Positions 40,895-51,640 of a DNA stretch of 64,000 nt are shown piece after piece; positions within the stretch are counted from its first letter, which is position 1; each line of letters begins with the position of its first letter. The notes beneath the pieces were generated by a model, which saw only the letters and a list, made by a program, of their open reading frames with translations, had not been told where the DNA came from and did not search any database. A program made the translations under genes and the position numbers. Source of the stretch: Acrasis kona (lineage: Eukaryota > Heterolobosea > Eutetramitea > Acrasida > Acrasidae); assembly GCA_026419775.2 (NCBI GenBank), contig JAOPGA020001252.1, positions 24,127 through 88,126 of the forward strand, read 5' to 3'.

Positions 40895-42498
40895 TTAGTT
40901 GAGGTGTTCACTTGACGACTCATAAATATTCATCACCACACAAAATACGACACTCATTGCACCAAGTATAGATACAAACACACACATTGGGGTACTTGTT
41001 ATAATTGGTATCGTGTATGGAGTTTTAGAACAACCAAATCTCTTTTCGCATACCCTTCTAGAAACAACATTTAGAACCGGCGGAATAACGAAAGTTATTA
41101 TAAATCCAACAAGACCTGCATAAGATAACAGTTTGGACAAATCTCTAACAAATATCGCCCCAATCAACGGAGGAACAGCAGCCAACAATCTAAACAACAC
41201 CTGGATCCATCTCTTACTCATATACTTTTGGTTTTCTCCAAACACACCAGTGTGTAGATTGTTACCAAGAGCAATACCGTTCAATGGGAATGCACTAATT
41301 ACATCAAGAGCAGGAAACAAAATAATAACATAAATAAGGATGGTAGTCCAAGTAGGTACGCTTTCGCTGAACGACCTACCTGCGCGCCATGTACCAAAAT
41401 TCAAAGACGCTGTGGACATTATATTAGGACCATAATAAATGGCTAACACGACACCAAGAACAACATAAAAAATAAAAGTTGTTAAGAAAGTTGATGCATA
41501 CACAATGTGTAATCTTTTCTTGTCTTTAGCAGGTTGAGTGAACCCAGGTACGGCATGATGTAGAATCTGACTATAAATACATGTGGGCATCAGGAGTGAG
41601 AAGCCTAAAAGTTGAAACAGTTTGACGTCGGCGACATAAGGTCCTCTTGTCGGTAAGGTATCAGGTCTTGACTTGGGAGAATGTGCACTGTAGGGATCGG
41701 TCGCTATTCCTATCAGAGTGATGATGATCATGGCACCTAAAATGTAATCAGAGCATATATTGTTAATATAACTTACCTAATGATAAGTACCTAAATAAAG
41801 TGAGTGTAATTTGAAGCAACTTTTGTTCTGTTAAATTTAAGCATGTGATGGGGACAACTAATAAGCCAAACACCAAAACATAAAGAATGTATAATGTGCT
41901 GCAAGTATTAGAATCATCAACGGCCACTTCACAGGTATACCAACCAGATATCGGAAGCTTTGTAATGTTAAAGGTCTTACAAAAAGTTCATCTTACCGGA
42001 ACATGAGACGCCATACTTTCCGCGAACACAGCTGCATAGGACCACAATACACCATAAGCAAACAAGCACAAAAATATTTCATATGCTATCTTTCCGATCT
42101 TTCCAAGGAACATTGCACAAAGCTGGTTCATTTCAAACTTGGTGTCTGAGATGTAAAAAAGTTGTGTTGCATTTGGGTTTCTTGTTTTTGTTTGGTCGTC
42201 TGCGTCAACGATCCCTTGGGCTCTTGACTGTTTGTAAGATTAGAAAGTAGGATTGTGTACATACTATTGTTTCTAGAATCCATGTAGAGCTCATCATTGC
42301 AAAGATAGTAACTATAAGCATCACCAGAGGTCCCGCTACGATACCCCCCTTGTAAAATGCGTTTGGAACCCCTAGCACACCAACACCAAGTATGAAATTG
42401 ATGGAGAAGCAGTACACAACAAAGTTTCCATAGCTATGCGTGGTACTCTTTTTTACTTCGAAAACAGGTACTTTGAACAGATGATCGTCTTCTTGCAT
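40895..42498 (-). CDS. amino acid transporter (AAAP/SLC38-type)
   Basis: Four exons: 42498-42265, 42227-41997, 41957-41777 and 41736-40895 (introns of 37-40 nt), giving 495 residues with about eleven membrane helices. Helix 1 contains INFILGVGVLGVPNAFYKGG, the glycine-rich GxGxLxxPxAF block of the Aa_trans family. Later blocks VKLFQLLGFSLLMPTCIYSQ, SFSESVPTWTTILIYVIILF and LSYAGLVGFIITFVIPPVL also fit. The acidic N-terminus (MQEDDHLF) is cytosolic. Members couple amino acid movement to H+ or Na+ at the plasma membrane or lysosome; the substrate cannot be told from sequence. Confidence 0.85.
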
Positions 42499-42794
42499 AT
42501 TATTTTTTTCACTTTTGAAATTTTGTCGTCGTGGAAATTATTTATAAATTACCACGCAGGGGTAATAGTTTCGGCGACCCTTATTTTCCATCGACAAATA
42601 TAGTTTACTTTTTTGTAGCACGCCAACAAGTATTATTTACAGGACACGGCATTAAGGTAATAGACTGTTGTAAGACCTCTAGGACATGTATACATTACCA
42701 AAATTTGAAGAAGTATTTAATAAATGTTGATTTTTATTGCGGTAATACCATTGTTACATGTCATTACAGAAAAATATATATTATGTACAGATGT

Positions 42795-43628
42795 TTATCT
42801 TCTTGCTGCAATTTGAATCAAGCCGGCAATGAGGTACAATGATCCAGCAATGACCCAAAGGACACCAGCTTCAGTTTGGAAAGATCTGCTGAAGAATGTT
42901 CTCAAGAAACTAGTCCATGCGATTGATCCTAATAACAATAGGACTGAAGCGACGGTGTACATGACTGTTGCAATACCATTCAAGTATAAACTTGAGATTA
43001 AGCTCTTGGGGGCAACTTCGAATGTGGATGCTCCGTTGGTGCGGTTGGTCAATCCTCCCATGTAGGTGTGGTACAAGTAAATACCATCAACAATAGCACC
43101 ATAATTTCTAATGAGGAAGTATGCCAAGATTAATGATGAACCAATGATCCAGAGGATGGTGCCAGCGCTGAATGTGTTGAACCTATCAGTACCAGCCAAC
43201 CACAAAGCAGCACCAATAATCATCAAGACACTACCGAAGAAGAAGGCAATGCTTCCAATGATGTTCAAGAAGTGGTAGGGTGTTCTTGCATTCTTGTTTC
43301 CAAGGTCAAATCCGCTGATTAGTGCAAAGATTGAGGCCAATGTGAAGAATGAGAATGCAATGATCCAGAGTACTCCTGAGGCTACGTAGTGGTAACCGAA
43401 ATCAGCAAGACTGATTGCCGCACCGACTAGAAGCAATACACCTCCAATGAACATGGACAAACCCATGAGTGCTCCCATGATTTGAGATAGGATTTGTCTG
43501 TTGGCTGCTACTGGGGTGGCATAGGCAGTTTGTGTAACAGTGGTTTGAGTCACAGTGGTTGCTCCTGGACCGTTTACTACTTTGGTTGGAACTGTTGTTG
43601 GTAATGTGTTGTTCGCTGTTGACATCAT
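42795..43628 (-). CDS. multi-pass membrane protein (YrhK-like repeats)
   Basis: 277 residues, one exon. A Thr/Val-rich N-terminus (TTVTQTTVTQTAYATPV) precedes about eight transmembrane helices in pairs. The pairs repeat a G(S)xLx(L/I)xG(A/S) pattern: FIGGVLLLVGAAISLADFG, FFFGSVLMIIGAALWLAGTD, ILWIIGSSLILAYFLIRN and VLWVIAGSLYLIAGLIQIA. This resembles the YrhK-type membrane domain duplicated within one protein. Codon use is biased to A/G-ending frequent codons, hinting at strong expression. Function unknown. Confidence 0.7.
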   Translation of the reverse strand: MMSTANNTLPTTVPTKVVNGPGATTVTQTTVTQTAYATPVAANRQILSQIMGALMGLSMFIGGVLLLVGAAISLADFGYHYVASGVLWIIAFSFFTLASIFALISGFDLGNKNARTPYHFLNIIGSIAFFFGSVLMIIGAALWLAGTDRFNTFSAGTILWIIGSSLILAYFLIRNYGAIVDGIYLYHTYMGGLTNRTNGASTFEVAPKSLISSLYLNGIATVMYTVASVLLLLGSIAWTSFLRTFFSRSFQTEAGVLWVIAGSLYLIAGLIQIAARR

Positions 43629-44495
43629 GTTGTTGTGTTTTTTTATTTGTGTATTAGGGTTATATTATTATCGTATTTATATCTTCGAACTATAAATATC
43701 CTTATTCTTTTTATAATACACTCAAATGTCATTATTTTCTTTTTTTAACCCAAATATCCCGCAGATCGACAAAATCTTGTGTGGACTGAATAGAGTCGAT
43801 TAAGAGGTCTTTTCAGTAAGAAAACTGACTTTCTAAGTACTACAAAACATGTTCGAGAGTTAATACTGTGTCCTATTATACAGTAGTCCTTTCACATCGT
43901 CTGCTATTAATGTTCCACATCTTTGATGTTTGATCCTGTATGCCCATTTAACGTCAACATGACCAGTCACTAGTCCCACAGTCCTAATAACGGAAACGGT
44001 ATCAATCAATATAGTTACGCATTTATTAATTGTGTCACATATATTTTACCACCACGTGTGGTTTATTGAAATCTTTCCCGTCAAGCTCTTTGCAACATCT
44101 CAAAATCATCGCTTTGTCTCAACGAACTTATTTTTCGCTTCACAACGCGAACTTTGTTTCTTGCTCTTTACATAAGCGCAGTTCAAAGCTGTGCTGCTTC
44201 ATCCTTCGAAGTTATACAAAAGCTAAAATCTGCAGACGATCAAGAGATAACTCTATATATGTATTTTTCACAATATCTATCAATTAAATTTCTTTAATTT
44301 CTTTGACTTTGGTCCACACACTTGAAACTGATGCTCCGATTCTGTTTTTCTCAATCAGTTCACCGCTAGTGGTTTGTGTTGTAAAAATGCCCCCATAAGT
44401 ACCATTTGATTCTCCCAAACTAAAACCCGAATCAAATCCAATACCAGTTATGGAAATAACCGTCGAATCTAGATTGACAACTTCTCTGAAACACA
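43629..44495. other. intergenic, with a minus-strand open frame of uncertain status
   Basis: Mostly AT-rich spacer between divergent genes. A minus-strand frame (44284 to about 44480, ending GASVSSVWTKVKEIKEI) lacks an ATG. It contains a 25-nt segment (44340-44364) that is a 23/25 inverted match to 44598-44622 inside the DEP gene. No other feature recognised. Confidence 0.4.
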
Positions 44496-45555
44496 ATGAA
44501 GCTCGAAGACTACGTTGTAGTCGCAAGTGTTTACGGAGAGGCCCCACCCGCTATTCAAGCACAAGTGTATGACCTGCTCAACAACATAAAGACAAGTGGT
44601 GAACTGATTGTAAAAAACAGAACATACCATATGAAAACATACAAAAACTGCTTCATAGCAGGGCAATTCATTACTGCCATTGCATCTCGGCTCTCCGTTG
44701 ACCGCTCGATGGCCACTAGAGTGGGTATATACATTCAAAATTTAGGATACATAAAGCACGTCTGTGGTGAACATTATTTAAAAGACGAATATTTGTTCTT
44801 CGAGTTTACCGATAAAAAGCTAGAACCAATTGAAGTGCCTTTGGACATCAAATTTAGGAAGAATTTTCAAATATACGTCAAAGGTTCGTTTTACAATTTT
44901 TTCTAAACTAACAATATAAGCGGTCAATGTATTTGACTTGGATGCCACCAATAACAGGAAAAGCCTGGGCCTTATGCAAAGGAGGAGTCTTGCCGCCAAG
45001 TTACTAGATTTAAAGTCGATCAAATTAGATCCAGTTGTACGGCCCTACTGCAAGATGATAGTTGGCGGTGAGGTCAAAACCTTTTATTTTAACCCTGGCA
45101 TGAACAATTTGATTTCATTTACAGTCGTCCAACTTCCAACAATCTGCCAGGTTGTCATTCTAGATGCTGAAAAGGTTTGTGGATTTACTTTCATAATCAT
45201 TTTAACTCTGTGATAGCTGGCGACCAACAATGAGGACATTATTGGACATGCCGTCTTTGACATTGAAACAGAGGGTGAAAACATTCACACTTGTTGTTTG
45301 AGGAAAAAAGATTTAAAGTCTGTTGGAAGCATAAGCGTTACTTGTGAAGTAGTTTCTGATAATTGGACAGACAAGACATTATCATCTTCAACAGGTCCGC
45401 TGTCTGAATCATACCAATGTCTCACACCGAGTCAAGATACTAAAGCTTTGGTTGATGAGATAACAAGATTGAAGTCGCAACTAGAAGAAAAGGAAGCCCA
45501 AATTCAATCATTTGTACATACGATGGACACATACCTGACCCGCATGAAGATTTAA
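44496..45555 (+). CDS. DEP-domain protein with C2/PH-like region and coiled coil
   Basis: Three exons (44496-44883, 44921-45174 and 45217-45555; introns of 37 and 42 nt) give 326 residues. Residues about 30-115 match a DEP domain: IVKNRTYHMKTYKNCFIAGQ, the Arg-Ser-containing helix VDRSMATRVGIYIQNLGYIK and YLFFEFTDKK. The middle (about 165-280) is a beta-rich domain (LDPVVRPYCKMIVGG ... ILDAEK ... IIGHAVFDIETEG) with a C2-like rhythm, and the end is a short coiled coil. DEP domains usually target signalling proteins to membranes or GPCR complexes (family knowledge). Confidence 0.8.
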
Positions 45556-45738
45556 CATTAACTCAAATTAATGTATAGTGTATAAAATATTTATATCTAC
45601 ATCTTTTTCACTTGAGTTCTTCTACACCTCTTTAGTTTAACCATTGTTACGTATAATCAATAAAACCTCTCACAACGTGTCACTAGAGTAAAAGAAAAGT
45701 AAGAAATACAAACAGTAACAGTTAAAAGTTTTTTTAAT

Positions 45739-46341
45739 TTATGCACGTAATTGACAGATACCACCAGCTTGACGAATCTTAAATTCAGCTCTCTTGGAGA
45801 ATTGTCTAGCGCGTACAATCATTGGGATTTTGGGGATCTTTCCGGTACCGATAACCTTTGAGTATCCGTGGTTCAACACATCAACGACTACAGCCTTTGT
45901 TGGGTCAGCCTTGGCGTTGTTGTATGCTTCCTCTCCGGCGAGATGCCATAGTTTGTTAACGTTAGTAGCTGGTGCCCACTTGCGGTACTTGTATTCGTGG
46001 AAAACCCTCATACCGACCTTTCCGAAGTAACCGGGATGGCTGAAATCAAAGTTATACGTTGTGTGAACACTGCAACTTACAATTTATCGAACCAAATTCT
46101 GTGGTGATGTTGACCACCAGCATTACCTCTACCTCCGGCGTGTTTCCTGTGCTTTCCAACACGACCGTGACCCATCTGTACGTGACCTCTCTTTTTCCTG
46201 GACTTCTTGAATCTGGTAGTCTATAATACATTTAGTACGTGTTCGATGATGAGCGTGAGGCTCTAAACGATGTGAACAAGAACAAATATTATTCAAAATC
46301 AACATTGTATGACCTCCGCCTATATATATGCCACATACCAT
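45739..46341 (-). CDS. RPL27A: 60S ribosomal protein L27a (uL15)
   Basis: Three exons: 46341-46339 (only the ATG), 46220-46081 and 46039-45739; 147 residues. The first intron (118 nt, GTATGT...TATAG) directly follows the start codon, a common layout for ribosomal protein genes, and is the longest clear intron in this part of the window; the second has 41 nt. The protein reads [40 protein letters not shown] and [14 protein letters not shown], all uL15 hallmarks. The ending [17 protein letters not shown] also fits. It is a structural protein of the large subunit near the exit of the peptidyl-transferase region. Confidence 0.96.
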
Positions 46342-46478
46342 TTTATGTTATGGACGATGTTCTTTTTCTTGCAACAAAATTTTTTCACAGTCGAGGACAA
46401 CTGTGTTAAATTGGGTGATTGGATTATTTTGACGTTGTAAATGACTTACAATAAATCGTTAAGAAAAGCAAAGAATGT

Positions 46479-47216
46479 TTAATACTTGTACACCAATGAG
46501 GCCGACACATTACCGAAGAGTGACAGAGCGGGGTATATTGTACCACTGATACCTTTGAACACAACGACCATTTCACCACAATTCTTCGAAAAGGACAATG
46601 TTCCTCCATCAAAATCCAACTCAAGGTTTATGGTGTCTCCGCTTACGATTGGGAACATTTTTAGGTCATTCGGATCCGAGAGAGTGTTGTCATGGATTAA
46701 TTTACCGCTTCCCAGTGCAATGGCCCACCCCTTGTTCGACTTTGAATCAGTTACATTATCGAAATCCACACAGTTTTGTACTACTCCGACAACAACTGGT
46801 TGCATTGCCAGAATTTCGTCTTCTGGGTCACAATACCCTTCATCGGAATCAAACTCGATGACAATTGACCAATTGTGCTTTCCACTAATAAAACCTACAT
46901 CAGATTTGACTGCATCCCATTCACTTTTGTTTCTCTTACTAACTGTCCTTCCGTTATTAGTTAAGCCGCAGTTTCTTGCTGCCTGCTCTGTCTTCCATTT
47001 GAAGAACAACATTCTTTTGAATAGATCTTTATAGTTGCAGTCATGTTGGTGATGATCTGTAAGTCCTTTTTTCATCGTTAGGGCATGCCATACGTCGTCG
47101 CTGTCTGCCAAATGACACCACTCTCTTGATACGCTTGAGACAGTTAGAACAGTGCAAAAGTCAAAGTAGGAGAAGACAACACCTAACACATCTAATGGTA
47201 GTTCTTGGATACTCAT
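46479..47216 (-). CDS. F-box / SPRY-domain protein
   Basis: 245 residues from ATG 47216, one exon. The F-box (residues 3-48) is LPLDVLGVVFSYFDFCTVLT ... SREWCHLADSDDVW. A SPRY/B30.2-type domain (about 85-245) has WDAVKSDVGFISGKHNWSIV, VVVGVVQ, KGWAIALGSGKLIH, DTINLELDFDGGTLSFSKNC and YPALSLFG. It fits the FBXO45-like class of SCF adaptors, which use SPRY to bind substrates. It is the second F-box gene in the window. Confidence 0.88.
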   Translation of the reverse strand: MSIQELPLDVLGVVFSYFDFCTVLTVSSVSREWCHLADSDDVWHALTMKKGLTDHHQHDCNYKDLFKRMLFFKWKTEQAARNCGLTNNGRTVSKRNKSEWDAVKSDVGFISGKHNWSIVIEFDSDEGYCDPEDEILAMQPVVVGVVQNCVDFDNVTDSKSNKGWAIALGSGKLIHDNTLSDPNDLKMFPIVSGDTINLELDFDGGTLSFSKNCGEMVVVFKGISGTIYPALSLFGNVSASLVYKY

Positions 47217-47339
47217 TATGATATGTTTTCTACGACGGATATGTCAAACATCATCGATTGTCAGATCTTACAAGATTGAATATTCTTTTGTCATGAACGT
47301 AAATTTTATACATTATTTATACAGCATATACAGACGGTG

Positions 47340-47986
47340 TTACTTCTTCTTTGCTACTTTCTTCTTTACGACTTTCTTCTCAGTTTTAGGTGGTTCTAGC
47401 TCGACCACTTTCACAATCTTGCCCCTAGTCTTCTTATTTTGCTCAAGCCAATCATATTTAAATGCGGGCAAAATACTCGTAATATCATCATGCCTGTATT
47501 CTTTTGCCCAATAAGCTGCAGTCTTTCCCTGATTGTCCTTAATATCGACATTGGCACCTTTACTAATAATGAGTTTAGCAATCTCTGTTAGACCTTTTCT
47601 AGCTGCTATATGTAGTGGTGTGAAGCCTTGTGCATCTTGAACATTTGGATCTGCTAGATGATTGAGTAACGTCTCGCAAACTTTTTTATATCCCTTGTTT
47701 ACAGCGACGTGTAGAGGTGTCTGTCCACCGCATTCCTTCTTCTCTACCAAGTTTGGGTTCACTTCATACGATAACAATAGTTCTAGTATAGATACATTCC
47801 CAGCCATGGCTGCCACCTATTTTTACTAAATAATATGCTTCAACATCAACTCACATGACAGCATGATGTTCCATTCCCATTGGTCGCATTAACATCAGCA
47901 TTTGCTTCTACTATTAGTGTTGATGATTGCTGGACGTCTCCTTGCTGCACAGCATAGTACAATAATGCATCGGCGCCAGTTGACAT
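47340..47986 (-). CDS. ankyrin-repeat protein
   Basis: Two exons (47986-47855 and 47816-47340, 38-nt intron) give 202 residues. Four ankyrin repeats are present: ADALLYYAVQQGDV, a second around AAMAGNVSILELLL, then QTPLHVAVNKGYKKVCETLL and FTPLHIAARKGLTEIAKLII with a capping helix TAAYWAKEYRHDDI. The C-terminus is strongly basic (KKVVKKKVAKKK), which may bind nucleic acid, acidic membrane or a nuclear importer. I start at MSTGADALLYY. The frame is open 23 codons further upstream with another ATG (48055), which would add a hydrophobic N-terminus. Confidence 0.8.
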
Positions 47987-48203
47987 TGAAACTACAAAAG
48001 TTGTAAACAACATTGCACTGAGGACATGAACACTGAGGGTTTGGTGAAGGAACATCTACATCACAAGATAGTTTTAAAAAATCAAATTTATTTTAAAAAA
48101 TAGTTCTACGCGTTGAGAGTCTACTTTACACAATGGAATTCCACAAAACATCACACAAGGTAACATATATTAGCTCCGAATGCGTGACATGACCTTTTTC
48201 CAA

Positions 48204-48782
48204 CTAGTATGTATTATTTAAAATTCTATATACAGTTATCTCAATAACTTCCAACCTCTTGAAGTAGGCGGATATAATTGAGAAAATTAACAAGACTAAA
48301 TAAACGGTGGTTATTGATATAATGTCAACAATACTGTACACTAATGATCTAGGGTTTGAAATCTTTTCCACAAACAACGGAATGCTAACCGTACCAATCC
48401 TCATCATGAATAATAATAAAACCACAACAGAATACATCACAAAAAAGTGTTTTTGTTGGTTTGGTGTGAAAAAGTGACCGGAAAACGACATTCCTATCGA
48501 GAGCGGCAATAGCAGTAAGATGCAAATGCAAGGAACTACTACCGATGCAATGTTGGTATAATATAGCTCTTTGTTGGCTCTCAAAAATATAGAAAGGGAA
48601 TATATTGCAAAAGACAATAGCCCAGCCTCTACGCACGTCACTATCGTCGCAGAGAATACAACTAATCCTGGCCAAAGTTTTGTCTCCATCTCATGATTAG
48701 TCCTTAGTAGTGTACTGCCATCGCTAATCGTGCCGTCTATCTCCTCAATCCCAGCATAATTTGATTCTGTATGTGGGGGCAT
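48204..48782 (-). CDS. four-transmembrane protein, unknown
   Basis: 192 residues, one exon. The 35-residue polar N-terminus is acidic. Four hydrophobic helices follow (about 37-62, 75-100, 112-135 and 145-175), in a tetraspanning arrangement without the cysteine motifs of tetraspanins. No family recognised. It is divergent from the methyltransferase gene with about 35 bp between the start codons. Confidence 0.6.
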   Translation of the reverse strand: MPPHTESNYAGIEEIDGTISDGSTLLRTNHEMETKLWPGLVVFSATIVTCVEAGLLSFAIYSLSIFLRANKELYYTNIASVVVPCICILLLLPLSIGMSFSGHFFTPNQQKHFFVMYSVVVLLLFMMRIGTVSIPLFVEKISNPRSLVYSIVDIISITTVYLVLLIFSIISAYFKRLEVIEITVYRILNNTY

Positions 48783-48816
48783 AAATAAATTTAACTTTAC
48801 AAAATCATTGTCAGTT

Positions 48817-49545
48817 ATGAGTGCTCAACACGGTGATCTGGAACATGATTCTGTATGTTTAGAAAACACAACCCTGTGGGGTCGTTATTCTGCGGAATCA
48901 ATTCCTACAAAAAGTGATGTATCACTTCCGGCGAGTATCATAGCTTCTGCCACTCAAGGAAAAAAAGTCAATAATATTCTTGATTTAGGGTGCGGAGTGG
49001 GTAGATTCTTGTTAGATCTTTTGGATCATATACCAGTTCAGGAAGCATTAGGAGTAGACATTAATGTTGAAGCAATCGATTTGGCACAAAAATCTACTAA
49101 CAACAAGGATATCCACTTTAAAGTTGGGGATGTATTAGAAATGGAATGTGACACCAAATATGATTTGGTCACTCTCCAACTGATGCTTTCAGTTGTTGAC
49201 GATAGAGTCAGGCTGCTTCAAAATGCCAAAAACAACATGATCCCAGGAGGTGTACTCTACCTAAGCGCGAGTGGTGTGTCTTCCGACATTAATCCCAAAT
49301 ACAAAGATCTTTATGAAAGAGACTTTAAGTTGACAGGAGAGATGCATACATATTATTCAAGAGATCCAACCACAAATGAAATTTTATACAAAACACATCA
49401 CTTTACCGAAGAAGAGTTGGACAGCCTATTAAAAGAACAAGGTTTTGTAAATATAAAGATCCACAAGATAAAAGAAACAAGTAGCAGGAGGAAAGAAGAA
49501 CAAGCTTATTTCTTGTACGCATCTGCGAATAAAAAGAACGATTAA
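48817..49545 (+). CDS. class I SAM-dependent methyltransferase
   Basis: 242 residues from ATG 48817, one exon. SAM-binding motif I is ILDLGCGVGRFL, motif II is EALGVDINVEAIDLAQ, an acidic GDVLEME follows, and motif IV is YDLVTLQLMLSV. The post-motif region has GGVLYLSASG and a substrate-side segment ending KTHHFTEEELDSLLKEQGF. This resembles ubiquinone/UbiE-type and Methyltransf_11/25 enzymes with small-molecule substrates. The substrate is unknown. Confidence 0.88.
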   Translation: MSAQHGDLEHDSVCLENTTLWGRYSAESIPTKSDVSLPASIIASATQGKKVNNILDLGCGVGRFLLDLLDHIPVQEALGVDINVEAIDLAQKSTNNKDIHFKVGDVLEMECDTKYDLVTLQLMLSVVDDRVRLLQNAKNNMIPGGVLYLSASGVSSDINPKYKDLYERDFKLTGEMHTYYSRDPTTNEILYKTHHFTEEELDSLLKEQGFVNIKIHKIKETSSRRKEEQAYFLYASANKKND

Positions 49546-49719
49546 TGATCATGTTGTAATCTGTCATGATTTAATGAACAATCAACCTGTGCACCCTTGG
49601 TGCAAAATTGGTGTTTTTCAGTAAGAAGGGATTGACAATAGTTCTTTTACATGAAAATGAAAAAAACAGTAATTGACCAACAATTTGTAATTGTAGTTGA
49701 AACTTTACATCAATATCAA

Positions 49720-49802
49720 GGTTGAGTAGCTCAGTCGGTTATTCGAAATAGAGCACCGGTCTAATAAGCCGGCGGTCCTGGGTTCGATCCCCATCTCAAC
49801 CA
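49720..49802 (+). tRNA. tRNA-Ile (AAT) with a 9-nt D-loop insertion
   Basis: Acceptor GGTTGAG/CTCAACC with discriminator A; D-stem GCTC/GAGC; anticodon stem CCGGT/GCCGG with loop CTAATAA (anticodon AAT at 49763-49765). The variable loop is CGGTC and the T-arm is CTGGG-TTCGATC-CCCAT. The D-loop (49733-49750) has 18 nt; a normal one would be AGTCGGTTA. ATTCGAAAT is extra, placed just after the GG pair, exactly where tRNA-Tyr at 40.8 kb carries ATTCAACAT. Without it the tRNA is 74 nt. The A box (TAGCTCAGTCGG), B box (GGTTCGATCCC) and a T6 terminator (49804-49809) look functional. Confidence 0.94.
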
Positions 49803-50090
49803 TTTTTTGGAGATCTAGTTTTCATTTTCATTAATTTTTTGGTATAAATATGGAGCTCCTTCTATGTAATTTATGTAGAATCTTGTCCGGACGGCAAGGT
49901 ATAATGTTTTAAGCAGTGTTTGTGATCGTCCCTTTGATACCTATAAGGAGGTCCTTTCTTGGTTTGTCTCCAGAATCCCCATCCTGTGTCGTTATGTAAT
50001 TGAGGGTCTTGAATAAAAGAGGTTTGCCGGACCCTCATATTGTTGAGTAAAAAATAATACAACCCAGTTGTAATTTTGTAATTGTCATCA

Positions 50091-51444
50091 ATGTCATCCA
50101 AGAACACGGAGGACAGATTTTTGGGGTCTCTTGTTGGATTGGCCGTTGGAGACGCACTTGGCACCACAAATGAGTTTGTACCGCAGCACGCTGTCAAACC
50201 TATCGCAGATATTATAGGTGGTGGGAAGTTCAGACTGCTACCAGGAATGGTTTGTAGAAGCATTTATTATTTGCATTAAATGATAGTGGACAGATGATAC
50301 CAGCATGGCGTTGTGCTTAGCAGAGAGTATCATTGAGAGTTCTGGAAAATTTGATGGTGTCGACCAACAAGAGAGGTATTATAGGTGGTACATGGATGGG
50401 CATTTGTCAAGCACTGGAAAATGTTTCGACATTGGCAAAACAGTCAGGAAACATTTACTAGAAAACCTGAAAGAAAAAAGAGAATTCCATCCTCACATTT
50501 CTGATGGCGCATCAGGAAATGGTGCTCTGATGAGAATGTGTCCAATAACTCTCCTACATTCACTTTTAAAATTTAATGATTCTGTTCTTTATAAATCTGG
50601 TCTAAACTCAATGACTACACATCCATCCGAAATTTCTCGTGACTGTTCTAGATACTTTGCTGCATTAATAGTAGGTGCCATTAACGGTGCAACTAAGCAA
50701 GATCTCTTAAAGCCACTTTATACTCCCTCTCATCTAAGTAGTGACTATTGGGAGAACAATCCACTTCGAGAAGAAGTATTGTCTGTAGTACGTGATCAAA
50801 CATACTTGTCAAAAACTCCGCCGGACATTCAAAACGGTGCTTATGTTGTAATCTCCATGGAAGCTGCATTGTGGGGTTTTTTTAACTATAATTCTTTTGA
50901 AGAAGGGGCGCTGGCCATTTCTAATCTTGGAGATGACAGCGATACAGTCGCCGCAATTTTCGGACAATTAGCTGGTGCTTTTTATGGTTTTGACGGAATA
51001 CCTGCCACATGGAGAGAAAAGATAACACTTCTTCCACTACTAATTTGTTTTTCTAAAGAACTCCACAGCATGGCCGTACAATTTGCGGAGTTGGAACAAA
51101 AAGGTTTGTTCTCCGAAGAGAGTACTTCTCAAAAAAGTGACACGTATGTTGAAATGAAGCAACTAAATGACTTGATGGAGTCAGAGTACGCATTGATCAT
51201 GCGTAAAATGGATCCCTCTCCAAGGCAATACAAATCAATTGATGATTTTAACAAGGACGTAGAGGTCTTTGAGAGTAAATACCATGATCTTGCTCGCACA
51301 TTGAGTAATGTAGATGAATGTGATAAACAGAGTATCTTTAATGATTTTCATAACAGACTGATGAAACGAGACAAAGAACCTCTGGAGTTAATGATTAGTA
51401 GAAAATCAGGGATGGGATCTCTTTTCTCAGGTATACGCAAGTGA
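50091..51444 (+). CDS. ADP-ribosylglycohydrolase (DraG/ARH-type)
   Basis: Two exons (50091-50249 and 50287-51444, 37-nt intron) give 438 residues. The catalytic domain (about 5-320) has FLGSLVGLAVGDALGTTNEF, the metal-binding WTDDTSMALCL formed across the splice, SDGASGNGALMRMCPI, THPSEISRDCSRYFAALIVG and the second metal site NLGDDSDTVAAIFGQLAGAF. These are the two Asp clusters that hold the Mg pair. The enzyme removes ADP-ribose from proteins or related compounds. The last 110 residues form an additional helical region that I do not recognise. It is a natural antagonist of the PARP at 24.6 kb (inference). Confidence 0.93.
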
Positions 51445-51640
51445 ATTAAAGAATAAATTTATTAGTTTTTGTATTTGGTGTTGTTAAGTAGTTCAGGTGA
51501 ACTATTACAAGTAGGGAGGAGGTCAAATACTTGTGGAAGAATTAATCAAATGTTTACTAGGTTTAGGAGGCGCGGCTTAAAGAGGACAAGAGCCCGAAAG
51601 AAATCAGCCCGAGCTTCAACTTCATTTTTTGTTTTTTAAC

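Noticed and set aside
42531-42842. 103-codon plus-strand frame between the transporter and the YrhK-like gene
   Set aside because: Low-complexity, AT-driven, overlaps the end of a well-supported minus-strand gene.
44284-44480. Minus-strand protein-coding gene upstream of the DEP gene
   Set aside because: No ATG, overlaps the DEP start region, and no splice partner could be found. Kept only as a finding because of its short inverted match.
46221-46338. snoRNA inside the RPL27a intron
   Set aside because: A GATGATGA-like C box is visible only on the antisense strand, and no D box or H/ACA pattern was found.
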